A stretch of 53,966 bases of DNA from the NCBI RefSeq assembly GCF_003049725.1, contig NZ_QAGM01000022.1, forward strand, positions 1-53,966, in the 5' to 3' direction. Below the pieces are notes generated by a model, which searched no databases, was not told the DNA's origin, and saw only the letters and a program-made list of their open reading frames with translations. Below, one piece after another: positions 22,884-32,731 of this stretch; within the stretch, counting starts at the first letter, position 1; each line of letters begins with the position of its first letter. A program made the position numbers and the translations under genes. This DNA comes from Oceanimonas marisflavi. Lineage in GTDB: Bacteria; Pseudomonadota; Gammaproteobacteria; Enterobacterales; Aeromonadaceae.

Positions 22884-25800
22884 CGTTAAACGCGAACTCC
22901 GGCGCCAGCCGGCTCAGTCCCAGCCCCTGCCCCTTGCTCAGTTTGATCTGCACCGGCACCCGCTCCTTCAGTGCCTCGATATGGCTGATCACGCCGATCA
23001 TCTTGCCGCTGGCATTAAGGGCGTCCAGGGCATCCAGCGCCACCTCCAGGGTCTCGGCATCCAGGGTGCCGAAGCCCTCATCCAGAAACAGCGAGTCGAT
23101 ACGAGTTTTGCTGCTCACCAGATCCGACAGCGCCAGCGCCAGCGCCAGGCTCACCAGAAAGCTTTCACCCCCGGACAGGGTCTGGGTATCACGGCTGACA
23201 TCTGCCTGCCAGGTGTCGATCACCGACAGCTCCAGCTCGGTGGCATGATTGCGGGCCAGCCGGTAGCGGCCGTGCAGCCGCTCCAGCCGGCGGTTGGCCA
23301 GATAGACCAGATGCTCCAGGGTCAGCCCCTGGGCAAAGCGGCGGTAACGGGCGCCGTCGGCAGAGCCGATCAAACTGTTAAGCAACTCCCAGCGCTGCAG
23401 CCGGCGGCGCTCCTGTTCAATATTTTGCAGCAGGCTTTGCTGCCGCTCGCGCTGAGCGGCATCATGGGCCAGACGTTCATCGAGCCGGCCCAGTTGTTGC
23501 TGGGCGACGTTTTCTGCCTGTTGCTGCGCCTGCTGTTGTTGCTCCAGTTCGTTCAGAGACTCGGGCCCAGTGTCACCCAGCTGCTGCCGGGCCTGTTTCG
23601 CCTGCGCCAGCCGGTCGGCCGCCAGTGCCAGCGCCTGCTGCAGCGCCTGCAACCGTGCTTGCAGCAGGCGGCGTTCGTCGTCTTCCAGGTGAGCGGCCAA
23701 AAAGGCGGCTTCGTCGGCAAAGGGGCTCTCGGCCAGCGCCTGTTGCCAGCGGGTCTGTGCCTCGGACAGCTCCTGCTGCAAGGCTGCCTGTTGCTCTTGC
23801 TCCTGCTCCAGCAGAGCATGCTGACGCTGCAGCTCGTTGTTCAGGGTGGCCAGCCGTGTTTCCGCTTCATTGGCTGCCACCAGCGGGTTAGCCGCCGTCA
23901 CTGGCTCGTTATCGGGCAACGCCAGTGCCTGCCCGCGCTGTTGCCAGCGGTTAAGCATGGTGGCCGCTTCGCCGAGCGCGGTGGCCAGCTGCTGGCGCTC
24001 TTCTTTCAGCCGGCTGGCCGTTTGCTGCTGCTGCCGCCAGTGCTGCCATTGCTGCTCGGCCTGTTGCAGCCAGTCCTGCCAGCTTTCCGGTATATGGCCG
24101 ACGCTGGCGGCCAGCTGTTGCTCCAGTTCGCGGTGCTGCTGCTCAAGCGTCCGGCAGTCTTCCTTCAGCCGTTGCTGTGCCTGCAGCAGGGTTTGCCGTT
24201 GCTGCTCCAGCAACTGCTGCCGGTGGTTAAGCTCTCCGCTCTGGGCAACAGCGGCCTGTCTGGCCTGCTCTGCCTGGTTCAGGGCGGCTTTGGCCACATC
24301 CAGCTGCTCGGCCTGCTGCTCCAGCCGGGCCAGCTGCTGGCGACGTTCATCCAGCTGCGCCGGCCAGCGGGCGCTATCAAGAGACAGCGCCTGCATCAAT
24401 GCGGTTTGTCTTGTATCTTGCTCGGCCATGGCCGTATTCAGCTGTTGCAGCCGTTGCCGGGTTTGCTCCAGCACCGCCTTGCGTTCCGCCTGCTGATTGC
24501 CCAGACGCGTACCCTGTTGCTCAACGGCTTCCAGCTCGGCTCGCTTTTTCTGCAGCGCGTCTGCGGTGCTGTTGTCCAGGCGCTGATAATCCGCAATGGC
24601 CGGGTGCGACTCGCTGCCACACAAAGGACAGGCCTCGCCGGGCTGCAGGCGGGCTCTGTGCTGTTCCAGTGAGCGGATCAGGTTTTCCTGCTCCAGCAAC
24701 CGGGTTTTGTCCTTCACCTGCTCCTGAAGCACCCGGTATTGCTCCCGGGTATGTTCCAGCTGTTGCTCCCCCTGCTGCCACTCAGGCTCCATCCGGGCCA
24801 GTGCCTGCTGTTGCTGTTGCCGCTCGCTCTGCAGCTCTTGCAACCGCTCAGCACACTGTTGCAGTGTCTGCCAGTCAGGCTGTTGCCCGCGCCATTGCTG
24901 AAGCCGGGCCTTCAGCTCCGGCTCGGTAAGCGCCCCCAGTATGCCGGCCAGCCCCTGCTGTTGCTGCCGGTATTGTGCGTCGGCCTGCTGCTCGGCCTGA
25001 GCGGCCTGCTGTAACTGCTGCAACAGAGCCTGCTGCTGTTGCTCCAGCCGTTGCTGTTCCCGGTTGTTTTGCTGCAGCTGACCATGCGCCTTGTGCACTT
25101 GCTGATGCAGCTGACCCAGCAGCTTTATATCGGCCCGCCAGCCCGCCAGTTGCTCGCCCAGCCGTTCCCCGGCGGAGTTGACGGCCATGGCCTCACTCAG
25201 CCGTTGCAACTGTTGTTCCAGGGCCTGATCCTGCGCCTGCAGGGCCTGATAATGCTGCCGGCTGAGCGACAGCCCTTGCCAGCTGCATTGCTGGTGTTGC
25301 GCCGTCAGGCTGGTCAGTCCGGCCTCGCGTTGCGTTATTCGGGCATTCAGGGCGCTCAGCTTGCTCTGCTGCTGTTGCAGCTGCTGCCACTGAGGCTGAA
25401 GCCGGGCTGCCGGCTCGCTTTGTTCCAGTTTGTGCTGCTCGGGGGCCGCTTCGCGCAACGCCGCCTGCGCCTGCTGGTGTGCCTGGCCGGCCTGAGCCAG
25501 CTGCTGCTCACACCGATCCCACTGCTGTCTTTGTTGCAGAGCCGCCCGGGTGTGCTGCAGCGCTCGCTGTATCTCGCTCAGCTCTTGGGCGGTATGGGTG
25601 CGCTGCTGCTCAATCTCGCTACGCTCTTCCTCACTCTGCAGCGATACCCCTTTGACCCGGGCTTCCTGCTCCGCTAGGGCCTGCCTGTGCTCCCGGGTCA
25701 GCTCAAACACCCGTTGGGAAATACGGGCATAAATATCGGTGCCGGTGAGCTCTTCCAGCAGCTCGGCACGCTCGTTGGCATCCGCATGCAAAAAGGCAGC

Positions 25801-26271
25801 AAAGCCTCCCTGGGCCAGCATCATGGATTTGGTAAAGCGACCGAAGTCGAGACCGGTGAGCGCCTCCGTGTGCCTGAGCTTGTCGTTGATTTTGTCGGTA
25901 AGGATCTCGCCGTCACGCCTGGCCAGCTCCACTCTGGGAGCCTGCAGCTTGCCGTCCACCTTGCCTCTGGCCCGGCGCTGGCTCCAGAAGGCCCGGTAGC
26001 CCTCACCCTTTACCTCAAACTCCACTTCCGCCAGGCAGTCGGCGGTATGCCGGGTCATGAGTTCGTTGCTGCCGGCAGACACGGTTTTCATGCGCGGGGT
26101 CTGGTGATACAACGCCAGACAGATGGCATCGAGCAGGGTGGTTTTGCCGGCGCCGGTAGGGCCGGTAATGGCAAACAGGCCGTTGTCGGCAAAGGGCGAC
26201 CGGGTAAAGTCGATTTTCCATTCTCCGCGCAGGGAGTTCAGGTTTTTCAGCCGCAGGCTCAGGATTTTCAT
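22873..26271 (-). CDS. sbcC: Exonuclease subunit SbcC (Rad50-like)
   Basis: An 1132-residue SMC-like ATPase of the SbcCD nuclease, which opens hairpins and processes blocked DNA ends. Walker A is GPTGAGKT (37-44). Two long coiled coils flank the zinc-hook CPLC at about residues 548-551. The C-terminal part has the signature [15 protein letters not shown] and Walker [15 protein letters not shown]. The coiled coil is unusually rich in Gln, with several QQQQ runs. The start overlaps the sbcD stop (ATGA). The last codons (GEG and the stop) fall inside the GTGAGG repeat, so the repeat has replaced or defined the C-terminus. Confidence 0.96.
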   Translation of the reverse strand: MKILSLRLKNLNSLRGEWKIDFTRSPFADNGLFAITGPTGAGKTTLLDAICLALYHQTPRMKTVSAGSNELMTRHTADCLAEVEFEVKGEGYRAFWSQRRARGKVDGKLQAPRVELARRDGEILTDKINDKLRHTEALTGLDFGRFTKSMMLAQGGFAAFLHADANERAELLEELTGTDIYARISQRVFELTREHRQALAEQEARVKGVSLQSEEERSEIEQQRTHTAQELSEIQRALQHTRAALQQRQQWDRCEQQLAQAGQAHQQAQAALREAAPEQHKLEQSEPAARLQPQWQQLQQQQSKLSALNARITQREAGLTSLTAQHQQCSWQGLSLSRQHYQALQAQDQALEQQLQRLSEAMAVNSAGERLGEQLAGWRADIKLLGQLHQQVHKAHGQLQQNNREQQRLEQQQQALLQQLQQAAQAEQQADAQYRQQQQGLAGILGALTEPELKARLQQWRGQQPDWQTLQQCAERLQELQSERQQQQQALARMEPEWQQGEQQLEHTREQYRVLQEQVKDKTRLLEQENLIRSLEQHRARLQPGEACPLCGSESHPAIADYQRLDNSTADALQKKRAELEAVEQQGTRLGNQQAERKAVLEQTRQRLQQLNTAMAEQDTRQTALMQALSLDSARWPAQLDERRQQLARLEQQAEQLDVAKAALNQAEQARQAAVAQSGELNHRQQLLEQQRQTLLQAQQRLKEDCRTLEQQHRELEQQLAASVGHIPESWQDWLQQAEQQWQHWRQQQQTASRLKEERQQLATALGEAATMLNRWQQRGQALALPDNEPVTAANPLVAANEAETRLATLNNELQRQHALLEQEQEQQAALQQELSEAQTRWQQALAESPFADEAAFLAAHLEDDERRLLQARLQALQQALALAADRLAQAKQARQQLGDTGPESLNELEQQQQAQQQAENVAQQQLGRLDERLAHDAAQRERQQSLLQNIEQERRRLQRWELLNSLIGSADGARYRRFAQGLTLEHLVYLANRRLERLHGRYRLARNHATELELSVIDTWQADVSRDTQTLSGGESFLVSLALALALSDLVSSKTRIDSLFLDEGFGTLDAETLEVALDALDALNASGKMIGVISHIEALKERVPVQIKLSKGQGLGLSRLAPEFAFNGEG

Positions 26272-27485
26272 GCTTGCTCCTCAAGATCCGCCAGCACTTG
26301 CGCATACAGCCGGTTCAGCTCGTGCTCGTCGCCCCCGGCCAGCTCCTCGGTCGCCAGCCGCCGCTCAAACACCTGCACCGGAGTCAGTTCACTCAGGGTT
26401 TCCTTTTGCTCGGCCATCAGACCCCCATTGCGCTCCTGCCGTCCCCGGCGCACCATCAGTACCTCGACGTTCAGCCCGTCGCACAGCGCCTGCACTCTGG
26501 CCTGCAGGTCACTCAGATAATCGTCTTCGGTCACGGTCACTTCCAGCCACACCGGTCGCTCGCCCGTGGCTGTCGCGGCCGCTTCGGACAGGCGGCCGGC
26601 CAGCTCCTTCAGGCTGCCTTTTATCCGCTTCATCGGCTGAAACACCGGTACCGGCACCGGCGTGACCTCCTTCAGGCCGGCGCTGCTCAGCTCAACCAGC
26701 AGCACCTCTTTTTGCTGGCCCGTTTCATCAAAGCCCAGCGCCAGCGGTGAGCCGCTGTAACGGATATGCTCATGCCCCCCCACTTTTTGCGGCCTGTGTA
26801 TATGTCCGAGGGCGATATAGTCGGCGGGCGGAAAGGCGCTGGCCGGAAAGGCTTCCAGGGTTCCGATATAAATTTCCCGCACCGAGTCGCTGCTGCTGGC
26901 TCCGACCGTGGTGAGATGGCCGGTGGCGATAATGGGCAGCCCGCCGCCCAGTTGGGCGCTCCGGCCCTGAGCACGCTCGAAAATGTCCTGATAATGGTCC
27001 GCAATGGCCTGTTGCAGGGCCCGGCCCTTGTGGTCGGCACTCTCGCCGGCCCGGCTTTCCAGCAGATCACGAGGCCGCAGAAAAGGAATGGCACACAGCA
27101 CCGCCCCCGGCTCGCGGTTACGCTTGTGCAGGGTGATCAGCTGCTGTTCCGGCTCTGCCTGTGCTCCCGGTATCACATTCACTTTCAGTGCTTTCAGCAG
27201 TTCACGGGACTCATTCAGCATGGCCACCGAGTCATGATTGCCGCCCAGCAGCACCAGGCTGGCGCCGGTGCGGCTCATGGCCACCACAAAGTTGTGGTAA
27301 AGCTCCCTGGCATAGCTGGGCGGCGTGCCGGTATCGAAAATATCACCGGCCACCAGCACCGCATCCACCCGGTGCTGCTCCACCTGAGCCACCAGCCAGT
27401 CGAGAAAAGCGCTATGTTCATCGAGCCGGGTTTTACCCATAAAGTGCTGGCCCAAGTGCCAGTCGGAAGTATGCAGAATGCGCAT
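26268..27485 (-). CDS. sbcD: Exonuclease subunit SbcD (Mre11-like)
   Basis: A 405-residue metallophosphoesterase, the nuclease partner of SbcC. The phosphoesterase motifs are in order: HTSDWHLGQ (about 5-13), [16 protein letters not shown] and ALGHIHRPQ, with a GSPLALGF motif after them. They bind two Mn ions for 3'-5' exonuclease and hairpin endonuclease activity. The C-terminal third is the capping and SbcC-binding domain. It is translationally coupled to sbcC. The pair is divergent from the DMT transporter gene. Confidence 0.96.
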   Translation of the reverse strand: MRILHTSDWHLGQHFMGKTRLDEHSAFLDWLVAQVEQHRVDAVLVAGDIFDTGTPPSYARELYHNFVVAMSRTGASLVLLGGNHDSVAMLNESRELLKALKVNVIPGAQAEPEQQLITLHKRNREPGAVLCAIPFLRPRDLLESRAGESADHKGRALQQAIADHYQDIFERAQGRSAQLGGGLPIIATGHLTTVGASSSDSVREIYIGTLEAFPASAFPPADYIALGHIHRPQKVGGHEHIRYSGSPLALGFDETGQQKEVLLVELSSAGLKEVTPVPVPVFQPMKRIKGSLKELAGRLSEAAATATGERPVWLEVTVTEDDYLSDLQARVQALCDGLNVEVLMVRRGRQERNGGLMAEQKETLSELTPVQVFERRLATEELAGGDEHELNRLYAQVLADLEEQA

Positions 27486-27610
27486 GGAAGCCCTTGTGTG
27501 AAAGCGGGTTTGCCGGCTATTAAACCCCCTCGGCGGCGGCAGTGCAATTGACCTTGGTCTTCTCGCAAAACTTGCTAGACTGGCGCCTTTCTTCTTTTGT
27601 CTGTTGCAAA

Positions 27611-28507
27611 ATGCCGTTTTCCTACGACTTTCTCGCCCTGGCCGCCGCCGCCTGCTGGGCCGTGTCCAGCCTGCTGTCGGCCAGCGCGGCCCGTCATCTG
27701 GGGGCGTTTGCCTATTCCCGCTGGCGCATGTTCTGCGTCAGCCTCATGCTGTGGGCCGCCGCCCTGTTCACCGGCGGCTGGGCCAGCCTCGGCTCCCCGG
27801 CGCTGGGGGTGATGGCGGCCTCCGGGCTGATTGGTATTTTTGTCGGCGACACCGCCCTCTATGCCGCCATGAACCGGCTGGGACCACGCCGGGCCAGCGT
27901 GCTGTTTGCCACCCATGCGCTGTTTTCGGTGGTGCTGGGTTATGCGCTGTTTGACGAGCACATGGGCAGCCAGGCGCTGGCCGGCGGCGTACTGCTGGTG
28001 GGCGGTGTGATGACCGCCATTTTCTTTGGCAAGCGGGACAATGAAAGCCATGCCTGGGAGCAGGACAACGGCAGTCCCTGGCCCGGCATTGCGCTGGGGT
28101 TGCTGGCGGCCCTGTGCCAGTCGGTGGCGACCCTGATGGTCAAGCCGGTAATGGAAGGCAATGTGGATCCGGTGGCGGCCTCGGCGGTGCGCATGACCAC
28201 GGCCTTTGCGGCACACCTGGCCCTGCTGTGGTGCGGGCTGGCGGTGGCAAAACCGCTGCAGCGCATTAACTGGCCGGTGTTTGGCATGGTGGCGCTGAAC
28301 GCCTTTCTGGCCATGGGGGTGGGCATGACCCTGATTTTGCTGGCGCTGCGTTACGGCGAAGTGGGCATGGTAGCCATGCTGAGCTCGGTCAGCCCGGTGC
28401 TGGTGCTGCCGCTGTTGTGGCTGATAATGAAACGGCGACCTGCCGGTGGCGCCTGGATTGGCGCCCTGGCCACCGTGATTGGCACGGCGTTGATTGTGAC
28501 ACGCTGA
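27611..28507 (+). CDS. DMT-superfamily (EamA) transporter
   Basis: A 298-residue membrane protein with ten predicted helices in two EamA repeats (about 5-135 and 155-298). Typical features are the YSRWRMFCVS segment after the first helices and the terminal ALATVIGTALIVTR. Members export or import metabolites such as amino acids or nucleotides; this one's substrate is unknown. The ATG at 27611 begins the first helix, and the preceding in-frame extension has no ribosome-binding site. No strong ribosome-binding site is seen even for 27611. Confidence 0.82.
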   Translation: MPFSYDFLALAAAACWAVSSLLSASAARHLGAFAYSRWRMFCVSLMLWAAALFTGGWASLGSPALGVMAASGLIGIFVGDTALYAAMNRLGPRRASVLFATHALFSVVLGYALFDEHMGSQALAGGVLLVGGVMTAIFFGKRDNESHAWEQDNGSPWPGIALGLLAALCQSVATLMVKPVMEGNVDPVAASAVRMTTAFAAHLALLWCGLAVAKPLQRINWPVFGMVALNAFLAMGVGMTLILLALRYGEVGMVAMLSSVSPVLVLPLLWLIMKRRPAGGAWIGALATVIGTALIVTR

Positions 28508-28514
28508 ACGGCTG

Positions 28515-29135
28515 TTAGATGTTCAGCCCTTCCTGGCTGAGCGCCAGACGCACGCCCGGGTCTTCCTTCATGTCCTGAAAATGACGAGCCAGGTGCGGAT
28601 AGGGTGTCAGCCCCTGAGGCAGCACCTGCGTGGCCCAGTATTCATAGGCAAAGGCGCAGGCATCCACAATACTTCTGTGCTCGTCCATATACCAGGTGCG
28701 GCTGGCCAGGTGGTTGTCCATGCGCTGTAGGAATGGCGCCACACGGGTGGGTACTGCCGCCTTGATGGCGTCGTGAGCGGCAAAACTGCGATCCGAGGTA
28801 TATTTACGCGGTGCGAAAAAGGGCACAAAGGCGTTATACACATCGGCATTGAGAAAGCTCAGCCAGTAGTCGCACTGATATTGCAGCACCGGATCTGTGC
28901 CCGGCCCCAGATGCTCACCGTCCGGCAGCCGGGCCAGATAGCGCAGAATGGCGCTGTTCTGATAGAGCGCCCCCATATCATCCGTCATCAGCACCGGCAC
29001 CGCCGCCATGTAATTGATCTTGAGAAACTCCGGATCCTGAGTGTCGGCCAGCTCCAGCTCAAAAGGGGCTTCCAGCCAGCACAGCACAATATGCGGCGCC
29101 AGCGAACAGGCGCCGGGTTTGTAGTACAGCTTCAT
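28515..29135 (-). CDS. Beta-class-like glutathione S-transferase
   Basis: A 206-residue GST beginning MKLYYKPGACSLAPHI. The Cys at position 10 is the hallmark catalytic residue of bacterial beta-class enzymes, and the VPVLMTDDMGALYQNSAI segment is the glutathione site. The C-terminal helical domain follows. AGGAGG lies about ten bases upstream of the ATG. A MarR-type regulator gene lies directly upstream on the same strand, and a perfect inverted repeat sits between them. It is probably an inducible detoxification enzyme controlled by that regulator. Confidence 0.87.
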   Translation of the reverse strand: MKLYYKPGACSLAPHIVLCWLEAPFELELADTQDPEFLKINYMAAVPVLMTDDMGALYQNSAILRYLARLPDGEHLGPGTDPVLQYQCDYWLSFLNADVYNAFVPFFAPRKYTSDRSFAAHDAIKAAVPTRVAPFLQRMDNHLASRTWYMDEHRSIVDACAFAYEYWATQVLPQGLTPYPHLARHFQDMKEDPGVRLALSQEGLNI

Positions 29136-29255
29136 CGAATACAACCTCCTTGATACAACAGAAAATAAACGGCGACGGCTGATTGCGCCGGTTCCGAGAC
29201 CGGCCGCAGGCACATGACACCGAAGACTTCACTCAAGTATTGGCGGGGAATGGGA

Positions 29256-29289
29256 AATTGGCGACGCATGGATAAAATTGTCGCCAATT
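29256..29289. promoter_or_regulatory. Perfect inverted repeat upstream of the GST gene
   Basis: AATTGGCGAC (29256-29265) and GTCGCCAATT (29280-29289), ten-base arms, spacer 14. An additional ATTGGCG half-site lies at about 29239-29245. There is no T-tract on the minus strand, so a regulator operator is likelier than a terminator for marR. Confidence 0.55.
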
Positions 29290-29314
29290 GAGTATTAAAA
29301 GAGTGAGGTAGCCC

Positions 29315-29836
29315 TCAGTCCTCGATGGTCAGCAGCATTTTCTTTAGCAAGGCGGAAAGCTGTTTTTGTTCATCCGCAGTCAGGGCGCCGGCCAGCTCGG
29401 CTTCGGCAGCCAGATGGTTTTTGACCGCTTCTTCCACCACTCTGAAACCTTCATCAGTCAGGGTCACGATCACACCGCGCCGGTCGTGATCCGCCTGGGC
29501 CCGGGTAACCAGGCCCCGGCTTTCCAGCCGGTTGATGCGGTTGGTGAGAGCGCCGGAGGAGATAAGCACCATGGACTGCAGCAGATTGGGAGACAGCTGA
29601 AAACCGGGCGGATGCCGGCGCAGTGCCGCCAGCACGTCAAATTCGCCCACATTGAGATCGAAGCGAGCCAGGTCCTGCAATACCCGACGGGTGATAAAAT
29701 ACTCCAGCCGCACTACCCGGCCGATGACCTCGGTGCTGTCAAAGTCCAGATCCGGACGGACCCGTTGCCACAGGGTCACGATGCGATCGATCTGATCCAT
29801 GATGCCGTCGGTGCGTTGCGTGTGGTTGTCGTTCAT
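29315..29836 (-). CDS. MarR-family transcriptional regulator
   Basis: A 173-residue winged-helix protein. The recognition region QLSPNLLQSMVLISSGALTNRINRLESRGLV and the wing with ADHDRRGVIVTLTDEG are typical, and dimer helices flank them. MarR proteins are usually repressors released by small aromatic or electrophilic compounds. It is upstream of the beta-class GST in the same direction. Two palindromes surround its own promoter, which suggests autoregulation. An internal ATG (MDQIDR) is an alternative start. Confidence 0.88.
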   Translation of the reverse strand: MNDNHTQRTDGIMDQIDRIVTLWQRVRPDLDFDSTEVIGRVVRLEYFITRRVLQDLARFDLNVGEFDVLAALRRHPPGFQLSPNLLQSMVLISSGALTNRINRLESRGLVTRAQADHDRRGVIVTLTDEGFRVVEEAVKNHLAAEAELAGALTADEQKQLSALLKKMLLTIED

Positions 29837-29863
29837 TCTGCCTGCTTCTTCCTGAAAGCCATT

Positions 29864-29933
29864 TTGATATCAAGACATTCTGTATAGTACCACAAAGCCC
29901 GCCCCGTAAACCCCGGTACAATATCAGGATATT
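29864..29933 (-). promoter_or_regulatory. marR promoter with two palindromic operators
   Basis: On the minus strand a TTTACG -35 (29905-29910) and a TATACA -10 (29881-29886) are 18 bp apart. A perfect palindrome TTGATATCAA (29864-29873) lies downstream and AATATC-AG-GATATT (29920-29933) upstream. This is the usual arrangement for a self-repressing MarR protein. Confidence 0.5.
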
Positions 29934-30036
29934 CGTCACCCACGGCCCTACCCAGAGCGTTTAATGAGCATGATTCTTGGGGTATACTCGCCGGGTTTAA
30001 CGGAAAATAATGAAAGCCAACTGGGAGAATGAAAAG

Positions 30037-30471
30037 GTGAGCCTGTTTAAAAACCTGTTGCTTGCCGGTGTTGCCGCTGCTTCGCTGAGTGGTATGGCCT
30101 ACGCCGCCAATGATATGTCGCCTGAAGCTGTTGCCGAGCGCACCAAGCCGGTAGGCAGCGTGTATACCGCCGCCGATCTGGAAGGCATTGTCGACTCTGC
30201 CGCCGCCGGCAGCAGTGACGAGCCCGCCGAGCCCCGCAGCGGCGAAGCCGTGTATACCGCCGCCTGCTCGGCCTGTCATGGCACCGGTGCCGCCGGCGCC
30301 CCCATCAAGGGCGATGCCGATGCCTGGGGTCCGCGTGTGGCCAAGGGCCGTGAGACACTGCTGAACCATGCTCTTAACGGCTTTAACGGCATGCCGGCCC
30401 GCGGTGCCTGTGGCAACTGCTCCGACGAAGAGATCGCCAACGCCGTTGACTACATGATGAACGCCATCTGA
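30037..30471 (+). CDS. Cytochrome c5-type monohaem cytochrome
   Basis: A secreted cytochrome of about 144 residues. The signal peptide runs through LFKNLLLAGVAAASLSGMAYA. The haem site is CSACHG, and the axial Met is in NGMPARG. The extra CGNC pair near the C-terminus is characteristic of cytochrome c5, where it forms a disulfide. The GTG at 30037 is chosen because GGGAG lies nine bases upstream; an ATG at 30010 would add nine residues ahead of the signal peptide. It probably shuttles electrons in the periplasm. Confidence 0.88.
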   Translation: MSLFKNLLLAGVAAASLSGMAYAANDMSPEAVAERTKPVGSVYTAADLEGIVDSAAAGSSDEPAEPRSGEAVYTAACSACHGTGAAGAPIKGDADAWGPRVAKGRETLLNHALNGFNGMPARGACGNCSDEEIANAVDYMMNAI

Positions 30472-30488
30472 GTCATCTGCTCAGGCAA

Positions 30489-30521
30489 TGAAAAAAAGCC
30501 GCATTGTTGCGGCTTTTTTAT
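30489..30521. terminator. Bidirectional terminator after cytochrome c5
   Basis: AAAAAAAGCCGCA pairs with TGCGGCTTTTTT around a short TTGT loop. It serves the cytochrome and could also end the convergent rep transcript. Confidence 0.85.
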
Positions 30522-30530
30522 TGCTTGATT

Positions 30531-30590
30531 CGTGAGGAGTAAGGAGTGAGGAGTGAGGTGAGGTTTTCTCCTCATCCCTTACACCTCACG
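30531..30590. repeat. Purine-rich GTGAGG repeat, copy 2
   Basis: GTGAGGAGTAAGGAGTGAGG followed by further GAGTGAGGTGAGG, then the complementary CTCCTCATCCC...CACCTCAC. The right end runs into rep and supplies its last three codons and stop. Confidence 0.75.
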
Positions 30591-32603
30591 CTTTTTATTA
30601 AGCATGGCCCGCAGGCTGGCCACACCGGCCTGCCCCTTCTGCATGCGTTCGCCCTCGCTCTGGGGCTTGCGGTTGTGCTCCCAGTCCAGATCCTGCTGGG
30701 GCAACTCCAGCAAAAAGCGGCTGGGCTCGGGGCGAATGGTTTCACCGTACTGGCGCCGTTCCCGGCACAGGGTAAAGGTGAGCGCCTGCTGGGCCCGGGT
30801 AATGCCCACATAGGCCAGGCGGCGCTCTTCCTCGATATTGTCTTCGTCAATACTGCTCTGGTGGGGCAGCAGGCCCTCTTCCATGCCCACCATAAACACA
30901 AAGGGAAACTCCAGCCCCTTGGAAGCGTGCAGGGTCATCAGCTGTACCTGCTCGCCGTCATCCTCGTCTTCGCCCCGCTCCATCATGTCGCGCAGGGTCA
31001 GGCGGGTAACTACCTGGGGCAGGGTCATGGCCTCTTCCAGCTCGGAGCCTTCCAGCATCTGGCTGACCCACTTGAACAGGGTGGAGACGTTCTGCATGCG
31101 CATTTCTGCGGCGCGGGGGCTGGGTGAAGTCTCGTACAGCCACTCTTCGTAGTGAATGTCCTTGATCATGTCGCGCACCGCTTCCACCGCGTTACCCCGC
31201 ATCGCCTCATCCCCCAGTCGCACCAGCCAGTCGCTGAAGGCGCGCACCGCCACCAGCCCGCGGCCGGTGAGGGTCTGCTCCAGCCCCAGTTCAAAGCTGG
31301 CGGCAAACAGGCTCTTGCCCCGGCCATTGGCATAGGTGCCGAGCTTTTCCAGGGTGGTGGGGCCGATTTCCCGCCGGGGCGTGTTCACCACCCGCAGAAA
31401 GGCGTTGTCGTCGTCCGGGTTCACCAGCAGCCGCAGGTAGGCCATGATGTCCTTGATTTCGGCCCGGGAGAAAAACGAGGTGCCGCCGCTGATCTTGTAG
31501 GGAATGCGGTTGGTCATCAGCGCCTTTTCCAGCAGCCGGGACTGATGATTGCCCCGGTAGAGAATGGCGTATTCGCCGAACTTGCTGGCGTTCATAAACT
31601 TGTGGCCCATGATCTCGGCCACCACCCGCTCCGCCTCGTGTTCTTCGCTCTTGGCGAACAGCACTCTGACCGATGCCTCGTACTCCATTTCCGAGAACAG
31701 CTCTTTCTCGAACACATGGGGGTTGTTGGCAATGAGTATGTTGGCGCACTGCAGAATGCGCCCCCGGGAACGGTAGTTCTGCTGCAGCTTGATCACCTTC
31801 AGGCTGGGGTAGTCCTCCTTCAGCAGCACCAGGTTCTGGGGCCGGGCGCCCCGCCAGGAATAGATGGACTGATCGTCGTCTCCCACCACGGTAAAGCGGG
31901 CCCGCTCGCCGGCAATCAGCTTGACCAGCTCATACTGGCTGGTGTTGGTGTCCTGATATTCATCCACCAGCAGATAGCGGATTTTATTTTGCCAGTATGA
32001 CCGCACCTCGGCGTTGGTCTTGAGCAACAGGGTGGGCATCAGAATGAGATCATCAAAATCCAGCGCGTTGTAGGCCTTCATGTGCCGCTGGTAGCGCTCA
32101 TAGCACTGGGCAAACAGCACGGTTTCGGCATCGGTGGCCAGCCGGGCGGCACGGGGTGGCAGCACCAGATCGTTTTTCCAGTTGGAAATGGTGGACAGCA
32201 GCCGGGAGATTTTTTCCTTGTCGCCCTGCAGCTCCTTGTCGGTGAGTTCCTTGATCAGCGCCAGCTGATCCTGATCGTCAAACAGGGAAAAGCCCGATTT
32301 CAGCCCCAGGGTTTTGTGCTCCCGGCGAATGATGTCCAGACCCAGAGTGTGAAAGGTGGACACCATCAGGCCGCGGGCTTCGCGCTTGCCCAGGGTTTGC
32401 GCCACCCGCTCCTTCATTTCCCGCGCCGCCTTGTTGGTAAAGGTCACGGCGGCGATGTGCCGGGCCTGATAGTCGCACTGACGCACCAGATAGGCGATTT
32501 TGTTGGTGATCACCCGGGTCTTGCCGGAGCCGGCGCCAGCCAGCACCAGGCAGGGTCCGGCAATGTAGCGAACGGCTTCATCCTGGGCGGGGTTCAATTT
32601 CAT
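30579..32603 (-). CDS. rep: ATP-dependent DNA helicase Rep
   Basis: A 674-residue superfamily 1A helicase. Walker A is GAGSGKT (about 23-29), Walker B is [11 protein letters not shown], motif III is [13 protein letters not shown], motif IV is [12 protein letters not shown], and motifs V/VI are [13 protein letters not shown] and AYVGITRAQ. It lacks the longer UvrD C-terminus, and its length matches E. coli Rep (673). It translocates 3'-5' and clears proteins ahead of replication forks. The final REV and stop come from the GTGAGG repeat. In E. coli rep also lies near gppA-rhlB-trxA-rho and ilvYC, so the neighbourhood is ancestral. Confidence 0.95.
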   Translation of the reverse strand: MKLNPAQDEAVRYIAGPCLVLAGAGSGKTRVITNKIAYLVRQCDYQARHIAAVTFTNKAAREMKERVAQTLGKREARGLMVSTFHTLGLDIIRREHKTLGLKSGFSLFDDQDQLALIKELTDKELQGDKEKISRLLSTISNWKNDLVLPPRAARLATDAETVLFAQCYERYQRHMKAYNALDFDDLILMPTLLLKTNAEVRSYWQNKIRYLLVDEYQDTNTSQYELVKLIAGERARFTVVGDDDQSIYSWRGARPQNLVLLKEDYPSLKVIKLQQNYRSRGRILQCANILIANNPHVFEKELFSEMEYEASVRVLFAKSEEHEAERVVAEIMGHKFMNASKFGEYAILYRGNHQSRLLEKALMTNRIPYKISGGTSFFSRAEIKDIMAYLRLLVNPDDDNAFLRVVNTPRREIGPTTLEKLGTYANGRGKSLFAASFELGLEQTLTGRGLVAVRAFSDWLVRLGDEAMRGNAVEAVRDMIKDIHYEEWLYETSPSPRAAEMRMQNVSTLFKWVSQMLEGSELEEAMTLPQVVTRLTLRDMMERGEDEDDGEQVQLMTLHASKGLEFPFVFMVGMEEGLLPHQSSIDEDNIEEERRLAYVGITRAQQALTFTLCRERRQYGETIRPEPSRFLLELPQQDLDWEHNRKPQSEGERMQKGQAGVASLRAMLNKKREV

Positions 32604-32731
32604 GGCGGCTCCTCGGGCATTAAACGGCCGGTGATTTTACCGCCATGGCCGCCCGGGGTGAAGGGTGCCTTGTCATCGGCCCGGCTTTGGCTCATGATCC
32701 CGGGAGTTTTTTCTTATGGTTGTGCATAAAC

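Noticed and set aside
22804-24672. 622-codon frame opposite sbcC
   Set aside because: Leu/Gln-rich shadow caused by the repetitive Gln codons of SbcC; it starts inside the GTGAGG repeat.
29315-30037. MarR-regulated cytochrome c5
   Set aside because: The genes are divergent with separate -10 elements and over 100 bases between the marR operators and the cytochrome start; no shared operator is evident.
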